Shown: positions 15,716 through 22,775 of the stretch, in pieces
Layout of the letters: every line of letters begins with the position of its first letter
How positions within the stretch are numbered: the first letter of the stretch is position 1
Assembly: GCF_900608595.1 (NCBI RefSeq)
Contig: NZ_UWYY01000034.1
Coordinates: 1 to 35,926 of the forward strand
From: Promicromonospora panici
Lineage (GTDB): Bacteria > Actinomycetota > Actinomycetes > Actinomycetales > Cellulomonadaceae
Direction of reading: 5' to 3'
DNA length: 35,926 nucleotides
Notes under the pieces: generated by a model
Told to the model about the DNA's origin: nothing
Seen by the model: the letters and a program-made list of their open reading frames with translations, nothing else
Databases searched by the model: none
Program-made: the position numbers and the translations under genes

Positions 15716-18027
15716 CCGCGGCCAACCCCTCCGTGTCGGAGGGACAGGTCACTCAGGTGACCTGTACGTCTGACACCGGGGCTTCCTCGCTGCCGCTCAC
15801 TACCCGCATCGGCCAGGTCAACCAGCGCCTCAAGGGCTGGGAGGCGGTGCGGTGGGTCGACGGGGCTCCCCGCGTCACCGACGTGCTGCGGCGCGAGGTC
15901 GACCGCTGGGGCGGGCTCGGCGCGATCTACGGCGTGCTCCGCGCGGACCCGTGGTCGGCGGTGCGGTGGGGCAACGGGATCCCGCCCGAGCGCAGCGCCG
16001 AGGCCTACGCCGCCGTCCAGGACCACGTGACGGCGTTCGGCGACGGGATCCCCGTGCTGTTCGTCGAGGAGGCGCCGCACGGGCTCATGGCGCTGGGCGG
16101 TACGACGCTGCCGGTGAACCTCGCGCTCGGCGCGGGCATGGACGCGGAGCTCACCGAGGAGCTCGGCGCCGCCGTGGCCGCCGAGACCAGGGCGCGCGGG
16201 ACTCACGTCGCGCTCGTCTCAGGGCTCGACGTGCTGCGTGACCCGCGCTGGGGACGCGCCGAGGAGTGCTTCTCGGAGGACCCGGCCCTGGCCGCGACCC
16301 TCGTCGCCGCGACGGTGCGCGGTATGCAGGGCACCACGTCGCCGGGCGGCCCGATCGACACCGAGCACGTGGCGGTCGTCGCCAAGCACCTCGCCGCGCA
16401 GGGCGCCGGCGTGGGCGGGCGGAACGGGTCCGGAGCGCCGATCGGCCGGCGCGAGCTCGGCGAGATCCACCTGCGGCCTGCCTTCGCGGCGGCCCGGGCG
16501 GGCGTCGCGGGCTTCATGGCGGCGTACAACGACATCGACGGCGTGCCCTGCAGCGCGAACGAGGCGCTGCTCACGGGCACCCTCCGCGAGCAGTGGGGGT
16601 GGGACGGCGTCGTCATGGCCGACGGCACCGCCATCGACCGGCTCCGCGACAGCTCACCCGACCCCGCGTTCGCCGCGGCGCTCGCCCTGGGGGCCGGCGT
16701 CGACCTCAGCCTCTGGGACGAGGCGTTCACGCACCTGGAGGCGGCGATCGACCGCGGGCTGGTCGCCGAGTCCGCGCTCGACCGCGCTGCCGACCGGGTC
16801 CTGGGCCTCAAGCGCCGGCTCGGCCTGTTCGGCGAACCAGCCGCTGGGGCTCCCGTCGAGCGCAACGTGGTGGCGCTCGTGGACCGGGCGGCCCGGAAGT
16901 CGGTGGTCCTGGTCGACGACGGCGGGGTGCTGCCCCTGCGCGACGGCGCGACGATCGCCGTCGTCGGCCCGAATGCCGACGATCTCGACGCCCAGCTCGG
17001 CGACTACACGCCCCCGCGTCCCGACCCGGACCCCGGCGCCTCGACCGTGCGGTCCGCGCTCGCCGCGCGGTTCGGCGCCGACCGCGTGCGGTACGCCCGG
17101 GGCAGCGACCTGCGCGGCGCGCTGCACGACCTGCGCGCCCTCGACGACGTGCGGACCGCGAGCGCCGGCGCCGACGTGTGCGTCGCGGTGCTCGGCGGCT
17201 CCAGCCGCCGCACCTACGAGGACGAGTTCGCTGACAACGGCGCCGTCGAAGGTCCCGCGCGCGACACGACGAACGGCGAGGGCGTGGACCTGTCGTCGGT
17301 CGCGCTCCCGGAGGCGCAGCTCGCGGTGGTCCGGGCGGCCCGGGAGGCGGGCACGCCCGTGATCGGCGTGGTGATCGACGGCCGGCCGCGGGCGCTGACC
17401 GAGCTGCGCTCGCTGGTCGACGCGCTTCTCGTCGTCCCGTTTCCCGGACCGTCCGGCGGGGCGGCGGTCGCCGCGGCCCTGTGCGACGGCACAGCGTCGG
17501 GCCGCCTGCCCGCGACGTTCCCGGCGGCGGACGGCGTCTGGCCGGTCGCGCACGACGAACGGATGGAGACGGCGCGCGGGTATGTCGACGCCGATGTGGG
17601 CCGGGCGCTCCGCTTCGGCGCGGGGCAGGTCGGCGGTGTGGCCCTGAGCCTCGCCGGCGGCACCCCGTCCGTCGCCGCCGACGCGCTGGCCTCGGGCGCC
17701 GTCGTGCGCCTGTCCGTCGAGGTCGCCAACCCTGGCGCCGCCGACGTCGAGCTGTCCGTGCCGCTGTACGGCCGCCGCCATGAGCCGGGGGTCCGGCCGC
17801 GCCGTCGTCAGCTGCTCGCGGTGCGGCGGGCGAGCGCCGCAGCGGGCGGCACCACTACGGTGACGTTCGAGCTCGGCGTCGACGAGCTCGGGTCGTGGGC
17901 GAGCGGGGAGCCGGTCGCCGTGCCGGTCGTCGTCAGCGTCTGGTGCGGCCCGGAACCGGACCCGCCCGCCGACGCCCTGACGATCCGAGTCACCGACAAG
18001 AAGGACACCACTCCATGGGAGCAATGA
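15712..18027 (+). CDS. GH3-family glycoside hydrolase
   Basis: A 771-residue cytoplasmic exo-glycosidase of family 3 (beta-glucosidase, beta-xylosidase or beta-N-acetylhexosaminidase-like). The N-terminal barrel has DPRWGRAEECFSEDP near 177-191, AKHLAAQG near 224 and the nucleophile Asp304 in GVVMADG. The second domain has VVLVDDGGVLPL, the motif TYEDEFADNGAVEG that usually supplies the acid/base, and VVPFPGPSGGAAVA; a fibronectin-like C-terminal domain ends the protein. No signal peptide is present. The ATG overlaps the permease stop and has AAGG upstream. Residues 8-22 are encoded by a palindromic repeat that also occurs at 32929-32972, so the N-terminal tail is of foreign origin. The substrate cannot be read from sequence alone. 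Confidence 0.9.
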   Translation: MTAANPSVSEGQVTQVTCTSDTGASSLPLTTRIGQVNQRLKGWEAVRWVDGAPRVTDVLRREVDRWGGLGAIYGVLRADPWSAVRWGNGIPPERSAEAYAAVQDHVTAFGDGIPVLFVEEAPHGLMALGGTTLPVNLALGAGMDAELTEELGAAVAAETRARGTHVALVSGLDVLRDPRWGRAEECFSEDPALAATLVAATVRGMQGTTSPGGPIDTEHVAVVAKHLAAQGAGVGGRNGSGAPIGRRELGEIHLRPAFAAARAGVAGFMAAYNDIDGVPCSANEALLTGTLREQWGWDGVVMADGTAIDRLRDSSPDPAFAAALALGAGVDLSLWDEAFTHLEAAIDRGLVAESALDRAADRVLGLKRRLGLFGEPAAGAPVERNVVALVDRAARKSVVLVDDGGVLPLRDGATIAVVGPNADDLDAQLGDYTPPRPDPDPGASTVRSALAARFGADRVRYARGSDLRGALHDLRALDDVRTASAGADVCVAVLGGSSRRTYEDEFADNGAVEGPARDTTNGEGVDLSSVALPEAQLAVVRAAREAGTPVIGVVIDGRPRALTELRSLVDALLVVPFPGPSGGAAVAAALCDGTASGRLPATFPAADGVWPVAHDERMETARGYVDADVGRALRFGAGQVGGVALSLAGGTPSVAADALASGAVVRLSVEVANPGAADVELSVPLYGRRHEPGVRPRRRQLLAVRRASAAAGGTTTVTFELGVDELGSWASGEPVAVPVVVSVWCGPEPDPPADALTIRVTDKKDTTPWEQ
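15733..15776. repeat. REP-like palindrome, copy 1 (inside GH3 coding sequence)
   Basis: Arms 15733-15752 and 15757-15776 of 20 nt around the loop TCAG. The right arm GTGACCTGTACGTCTGACAC differs by one base from the right arm of copy 2. Eighteen of 20 positions pair, one as G-U. It begins 18 nt after the permease stop and is read in frame as GH3 residues 8-22. Confidence 0.8.
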
Positions 18028-19316
18028 CGCCCACCCGCCTGGACCCCGCGATCACGACGACGCTCCGGAAGGCCGCCGACGGCGTCCGGGCCGCCTCGGG
18101 CGCGCGGATCGGCGACATGGTGGAGGAGGCGTTGCTGCGCACCCTCTCCGACACCATCACGCTCGGCGACGACGGCACCGCGTTCGTCATCACCGGCGAC
18201 ATCCCGGCCATGTGGATGCGCGACTCGACGACCCAGCTGACGCCCTACCTGCGGTTCCTCGGCTCGTGCCCGCCCCTGGCGGACCTCGTCGCCGCCGTCG
18301 TGCGGCGTCAGCTCGCGTGCCTGGACCACGACCCGTACGCGAACGCCTTCAACGACGGGCCGACGGGGGCCCACTACGAGCCCGACGACGTCTGCGACGA
18401 CCCGCACGTGTGGGAGCAGAAGTACGAGATCGACAGCCTCGCCTACCCCGTCACCCTCGCGCACACGCTCTGGCGGACGACGGGCCGCACCGACGTCTTC
18501 GACGAGCGCGCCCACCGCGTGCTGCGGACCATCGTGCGGCAGCTCCGCACCGAGCAGGACCACGACGCGTCGCTCTACCGGTTCCAGCGGGAGACCGACA
18601 TCCCCACCGAGACGCTCGCGCGCGACGGCCGGGGCACCGCCGTCGGGCGAACGGGTATGACCTGGAGTGGGTTCCGGCCTTCGGACGACGCCTGCACCTA
18701 CGGCTACAACATCCCGGCGAACCTCTTCGCGGCGCAGGCGCTGCTCGCGATCGGCGCCATCGCCGTCGAGGTGCTCGACGACCCGGCCCTGGCCGACGAC
18801 GCGCGGGCGCTCTCCGGAGAACTCGTCGCGGGTGTCGAGGAGTTCGGCGTGGTCGACGCGCCGTCCGACCGCATCTACGCCTACGAGGTCGACGGGCTCG
18901 GCGGTGTGCTGCGCATGGACGACGCGAACACCCCGTCCTTGCTCTCGCTCCCCCTCGTCGCGCCCGATGTGTTCGACGACGGCGTCTGGCGCGCGACCCG
19001 CGATCTTGTACTGAGCCCCGCCAACCCGTACTACTTCACGGGCACGACGGCGAGCGGCGTCGGCAGCCCGCACACGGAGCCGGGCCGCGTCTGGCCGATC
19101 GCGCTGGCCGTCGAGGCGCTCACGGGAACTCCCGAGGACCGCGTGCGGATCCTGGACCTCCTCGCCCGCACGGACGGCGGCACCGGGCGCATGCACGAGT
19201 CGTTCGACGCGTCGGACCCGGCGGCGTTCTCGCGGCCGTGGTTCTCATGGGCGGACTCGATGTTCTGCGAGCTCGCGCTCACCGTGGCGGACGAGGCTAC
19301 CTCCGCGCCAGCCTGA
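18015..19316 (+). CDS. GH125 exo-alpha-1,6-mannosidase
   Basis: A 433-residue metal-independent alpha-mannosidase of family 125, which removes alpha-1,6-linked mannose as found in N-glycans, yeast mannan and bacterial lipomannan. The hallmark is ITGDIPAMWMRDSTTQLTPYL near residues 59-79, followed by ANAFNDGPTGAHYEPDD, YEIDSLAYP, SGFRPSDDACTYGYNIPANLFA, DDANTPSLLSLP and NPYYFTG. No signal peptide, so it acts in the cytoplasm on imported sugar. The ATG at 18015 has AAGGA 9 nt upstream and overlaps GH3 by 13 nt; an ATG at 18024 preceded by GGAG, overlapping the GH3 stop as ATGA, is equally possible. It is the last gene of operon 1, followed by a long palindrome. Confidence 0.95.
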   Translation: MGAMTPTRLDPAITTTLRKAADGVRAASGARIGDMVEEALLRTLSDTITLGDDGTAFVITGDIPAMWMRDSTTQLTPYLRFLGSCPPLADLVAAVVRRQLACLDHDPYANAFNDGPTGAHYEPDDVCDDPHVWEQKYEIDSLAYPVTLAHTLWRTTGRTDVFDERAHRVLRTIVRQLRTEQDHDASLYRFQRETDIPTETLARDGRGTAVGRTGMTWSGFRPSDDACTYGYNIPANLFAAQALLAIGAIAVEVLDDPALADDARALSGELVAGVEEFGVVDAPSDRIYAYEVDGLGGVLRMDDANTPSLLSLPLVAPDVFDDGVWRATRDLVLSPANPYYFTGTTASGVGSPHTEPGRVWPIALAVEALTGTPEDRVRILDLLARTDGGTGRMHESFDASDPAAFSRPWFSWADSMFCELALTVADEATSAPA

Positions 19317-19323
19317 CCCGCCG

Positions 19324-19406
19324 GGGAAAGTTGTGCTGGTCGGGAACGTAACGGACAGGTAGCAGTGCTACGCCTCAGTTACCTCCCCGGCCGGAACACT
19401 TTTCCC
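19324..19406. terminator. 83-nt ungapped palindrome between converging operons
   Basis: Centred on G at 19365 (GTAGCA-G-TGCTAC). Reading outward without any gap, 33 of 41 positions pair, three of them as G-U. It fills the gap between the stop of the GH125 gene (19316) and the stop of the opposing permease gene (19456). The symmetry suits a bidirectional transcription terminator. The GGGGAAAG and CTTTTCCC ends add a short T-rich tract in both directions. Confidence 0.7.
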
Positions 19407-19455
19407 TGACGCTCTCCCCGTGACCTGAGGAGCCCCGTGGCCCGAGGAGCGCGCC

Positions 19456-20346
19456 TCAGCCCTTGAGGCCGCCCGCGAGCAGGTCTGCCCGCCAGAACCG
19501 CTGGAGCAGCAGCACCATCAGGATCAGCGGAATCACCGAGACGGCTGACCCCGTGATCACCAGCGGGTAGAGGTCGGAGTCGCCGGCGCCGCGGGAGAGG
19601 AACGTGTACAGGCCCAGGGTGATCGGGTACAGGCGCTGGTCCGAGAGCATGATGAACGGCAGCAGGAAGTTGTTCCAGATGCCCACGAACTGCAGCAGGA
19701 ACACCGTGACCAGGCCCTGCGCCATCATCGGCAGCACGATGGTGGTGAAGATCCGCGCCTCGCCCGCGCCGTCGAGCCGGGCCGCCTCGAGCGTGTCGGT
19801 GGGGACCGCCGCCTGCGCGAACACCCGGCACAGGAAGATCCCGAACGGGTTGATGATCGACGGCAGCAGCACCGACCACAGCGTCCCGGCGAGGCCGAGC
19901 TGCGCGAGCAGCAGGTACTGCGGGATCGCGAGGACGATGCCCGGCACCAGCACGCCCGCGAGGATCGCGGCGAACAGGGTCTCGCTCCCCCGGAAGCGGA
20001 ACTTGGCGAGCGCGTAGCCCGCCATGGCCGACACGAGGGTCGAAGCGACCGCACCGACGCCCGCGTACAGGACGCTGTTGGCGCCCCACTGCCAGAACAC
20101 GCCGCCGCCGTAGGTAGCAAGGTCGGCGAGGTTGTCGACGAGCCCGGAGCCCGGCAGGAACGAGAAGCTGGTGAACAGCTCGCGCGGCGACTTGGACGCG
20201 GCGATCACGACCCAGGCCACGGGGACGAGGCAGTAGACAGCGCCCGCGAGCAGCACGAGGGTGGCGGTCGGCGAGAAGCGTGGCCGCCCTCGGGCAGCCG
20301 AAGCGGCGAGCGCCTTCGGACGGCGGGGAGCGGCGAGGGTACTCAT
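19456..20346 (-). CDS. ABC sugar transporter permease, MalG type (locus 2)
   Basis: A 296-residue CUT1 permease. The first helix is at about residues 28-50 (ATLVLLAGAVYCLVPVAWVV), followed by the periplasmic ASKSPRELFTSFSFLPGS. The EAA loop LEAARLDGAGEARIFTTIVLP lies near 191 and the end is LLAGGLKG. The ATG at 20346 shares a base with the stop of the upstream permease gene (TGATG), so I prefer it to the longer open frame upstream, which shadows that gene. It is the last gene of the second transporter operon and is unrelated in sequence detail to the locus 1 permease beyond the family level. Confidence 0.94.
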   Translation of the reverse strand: MSTLAAPRRPKALAASAARGRPRFSPTATLVLLAGAVYCLVPVAWVVIAASKSPRELFTSFSFLPGSGLVDNLADLATYGGGVFWQWGANSVLYAGVGAVASTLVSAMAGYALAKFRFRGSETLFAAILAGVLVPGIVLAIPQYLLLAQLGLAGTLWSVLLPSIINPFGIFLCRVFAQAAVPTDTLEAARLDGAGEARIFTTIVLPMMAQGLVTVFLLQFVGIWNNFLLPFIMLSDQRLYPITLGLYTFLSRGAGDSDLYPLVITGSAVSVIPLILMVLLLQRFWRADLLAGGLKG

Positions 20347-21308
20347 CAGGCGTCTCCGAACGCTCGGCGCTGGAAGAAGCGCAGGATGACCAGCGAGAGG
20401 GCAAGGGTGCCGACCGCGAGCAGGACCGACGCGGCCGCCGCCCCGCCGAGATTGTCGTTGCCGAACGCCTCCTGGTAGATGGCCATCAGCGGCACCCAGG
20501 TCGACGAGATCGTGCTCGCCAGTGGGCGCAGCGTCGCGGGCTCGCTGTACAGCTGCACGGTCCCGATGACCGAGAACAGGCCGGTCAGGACGAGCGCCGG
20601 GGTGACGAGCGGGATCTTGATCCGCCACGCGATGGCCCACTCGTTCGCGCCGTCGATCCGCGCGGCCTCGTAGATCTCGGCCGGGATCGCCCGGAGCGAG
20701 GTGTAGATGATGATCATGTTGAACCCGACGCCCGACCACAGCGCGATATTCGCGAGCGCGAAGTACAGCGTCGGGTAGGCGAAGAAGTCCAGGCTGCCGC
20801 CGCCCAGCTCACGGGCGACATAGCTGATCGGGCTGGTGCTCGGTAGGTACAGGAAGCCCCACAGCAGGCTCGCGATCACGCCGGGCACGGCGTACGGCAG
20901 GAAGATCGCCGTCCGCGAGAAGCTCGTGAGCCGGGCGCGCGGGGTGTCGAGCAGGAGCGCGAAGAGCAGGGCCAGCCCGAGCACCGTCGGGATCGCGATG
21001 GCGCCGTAGACCATCGACCGGCCGAACCCGGCGAGCAGCTCGGGGTCGGTGAGCGCGGTGACGTAGTTGTCGAGGCCGACGAACCCCTCGGTCCGCCGCC
21101 CGAAGGCGCCCGCCCCCTCGAGACGCAGACCCCGGAAGCTCAGGTACAGCGCGTAGCCGATCGGGATCAGCAGGAAGCAGGTGAACAGGACGATCGCCGG
21201 GGTCGCGAACAGCCACGGGGTGAGCTCCCGGGACCCGGACCCGCGCCGGGCCCCGCGTCTGCGGGGAAGCTCGGTCCCGCGCCGGCGGGGCAGTTCGACG
21301 GTCGTCAT
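20346..21308 (-). CDS. ABC sugar transporter permease, MalF type (locus 2)
   Basis: A 320-residue CUT1 permease with six helices, starting TPWLFATPAIVLFTCFLLIPIGYALYLSF at about residues 30-58. The EAA loop reads EAARIDGANEWAIAWRIKIP near 220. The first 28 residues are cytoplasmic and hold a short repeat, ELPRRRG twice (residues 5-11 and 13-19), rich in Arg. The ATG overlaps the binding-protein stop (ATGA at 21305-21308). It works with the lipoprotein upstream and the MalG-type permease downstream. Confidence 0.94.
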   Translation of the reverse strand: MTTVELPRRRGTELPRRRGARRGSGSRELTPWLFATPAIVLFTCFLLIPIGYALYLSFRGLRLEGAGAFGRRTEGFVGLDNYVTALTDPELLAGFGRSMVYGAIAIPTVLGLALLFALLLDTPRARLTSFSRTAIFLPYAVPGVIASLLWGFLYLPSTSPISYVARELGGGSLDFFAYPTLYFALANIALWSGVGFNMIIIYTSLRAIPAEIYEAARIDGANEWAIAWRIKIPLVTPALVLTGLFSVIGTVQLYSEPATLRPLASTISSTWVPLMAIYQEAFGNDNLGGAAAASVLLAVGTLALSLVILRFFQRRAFGDA

Positions 21309-22645
21309 GGCTGCTCGACGGTGTATCCGGACTTCTCGAGGTCGGCGACCACGGTCTCCTGGGTCGCGGTGTAGACGTCGCGGAAGGACGTACCGTCCAG
21401 CGCGGCCTTGTTGAGCGCGTCGCCGAAGGCGTTGGTGGCCACATTGACGTTCGGGCCCCACACGACCGGGATCGTCGTGTCGTCGATGACCTGGTCGGCG
21501 ATCTCGTAGAAGTCCTTCTGCTGCGGCATGAGGCGCGGCGGGTCGCTCGTGAGCGTCGCCTCCCGGCCGGCGTTGCCGCCGGGGTACAGATCCAGCGTGA
21601 GCAGCAGCTCGGAGCCCTCGTCGGACGCCCCGAGCCAGGCGGCGAACTTGGCGGCCTCCTCGGCGTGCTCGGACTTCTCGGGCACGAGGTAGGTGGACCC
21701 GCCGAGGAACGGCACGGACGCGTCGCCCGGCGTCCACTGCGGCAGCGGGATCGAGGCCCACTTGCCCGCGGTGTCCGGCGCGACCGAGTAGATGACGCTC
21801 GGCGCCCAGGCGGCCGCCGCCCAGCTCAGGACCTTGCCGTCGTTGACCTTGGCGTTCCACTCCGGCGTGAGCAGCGGCTCGACCGACAGCAGGTCGCGCT
21901 CGACCAGGTCCTGCCAGAAGTCCGCGGTCTCCAGCGACGCATCGCCGTCGATGCCGACCGACCACGTGTCGCCGTCGGTGTCCCACCACTGCGCACCCGC
22001 CTGCGCGGCCTGCGCCGAGAAGAACTCGAGCTGGGTCGCCGAGAAGCTGGCCAGGTACACGTCGGGATCCGCGGCATGGATCTTCTCCGCCGCCTCGGCG
22101 TACTCGGCCCAGGTCGTCGGCGGTTCGACGCCGTACTTCTCGAACAGGTCGGTGCGGTAGGTGAGCATCATGGGCCCGATGTCCTGCGGGACGCCGTAGA
22201 CCTGGCCGCCGAGCGTGCTGAGCGCCCAGATGTTGTCGGCGACGGCGTCGCGGTTCGGCTCCACGTCCTGCGTGATATCGCGGACGACGCCGGCCGTCAC
22301 CAGGGACGGCAGCGCCCGGTACTCGACCTGGACGACGTCGGGGACCTCGTCGGCGCGATCAGCCGCGAGCAGCTTCGACGACGTCTCCGAAGTGCCGCCC
22401 ACCTCGGAGAGCTTGATCGTGACGCCGGGGTTGTCGGCCTCGTACTTCTCGACGATCGCCTGCGCGGCAGGGTCGGCCTCCTTCAGGGACCAGGTCCAGA
22501 ACTCCAGGGTGACCGGGCCGTCCGACCCCGGTTCGCCGGAGCCCGCACCCGAGCATCCCGCCAGGGCGAGGCTCGCGGCGACCACTGCGGCGCCGACGCC
22601 GAGGGCGCGCCGTGCGCGCCGGGGTTCACTGCTGTGTGTGCTCAT
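21305..22645 (-). CDS. ABC transporter sugar-binding lipoprotein (locus 2)
   Basis: A 446-residue family 1 solute-binding lipoprotein. The signal peptide RRARRALGVGAAVVAASLALAGC ends in lipobox LAGC with Cys31; a Gly/Ser linker follows. The mature protein starts VTLEFWTWSLKEADPAAQAIVEKYEADNPGV, a standard first lobe, with YGVPQDIGPMMLTYRTDLFEKYGVEPPTTW as the hinge-region motif. AAGGAG 7 nt upstream supports the ATG. It is the first gene of the second transporter operon and diverges from the GH43 gene. The ligand is probably a xylan- or arabinan-derived oligosaccharide, judged only from the GH43 neighbour. Confidence 0.93.
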   Translation of the reverse strand: MSTHSSEPRRARRALGVGAAVVAASLALAGCSGAGSGEPGSDGPVTLEFWTWSLKEADPAAQAIVEKYEADNPGVTIKLSEVGGTSETSSKLLAADRADEVPDVVQVEYRALPSLVTAGVVRDITQDVEPNRDAVADNIWALSTLGGQVYGVPQDIGPMMLTYRTDLFEKYGVEPPTTWAEYAEAAEKIHAADPDVYLASFSATQLEFFSAQAAQAGAQWWDTDGDTWSVGIDGDASLETADFWQDLVERDLLSVEPLLTPEWNAKVNDGKVLSWAAAAWAPSVIYSVAPDTAGKWASIPLPQWTPGDASVPFLGGSTYLVPEKSEHAEEAAKFAAWLGASDEGSELLLTLDLYPGGNAGREATLTSDPPRLMPQQKDFYEIADQVIDDTTIPVVWGPNVNVATNAFGDALNKAALDGTSFRDVYTATQETVVADLEKSGYTVEQP

Positions 22646-22715
22646 GGCACATCTCCTTCGATGTGGGACCAGCCGGACCCGGCGGCTCGTTGCAGGGCTC
22701 CTCGGGAAGTTCCCT

Positions 22716-22721
22716 TATGCT
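22716..22721 (+). promoter_or_regulatory. Candidate -10 of GH43 promoter
   Basis: TATGCT fits TANNNT and is placed directly before the 16-bp operator palindrome, so a start near 22728 would lie within the operator. No convincing -35 is seen at 16-18 nt; TTGCAG lies at 20 nt. Confidence 0.35.
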
Positions 22722-22722
22722 G

Positions 22723-22738
22723 ATGGCAACGTTGCCAT
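22723..22738. promoter_or_regulatory. LacI operator, perfect 16-bp palindrome (locus 2)
   Basis: ATGGCAACGTTGCCAT is self-complementary over all 16 bases and centred on CG, the standard form of LacI/GalR operators. It is the only such site in the region between the binding-protein gene and the GH43 gene. TTGACG at 22746-22741 on the minus strand, a possible -35 for the transporter operon, sits beside it. The expected ligand is the LacI protein encoded at 24184-25254. Confidence 0.75.
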
Positions 22739-22775
22739 TTCGTCAAGCGCGAGCTCCTCGCGCAGAGGAGCCCAC

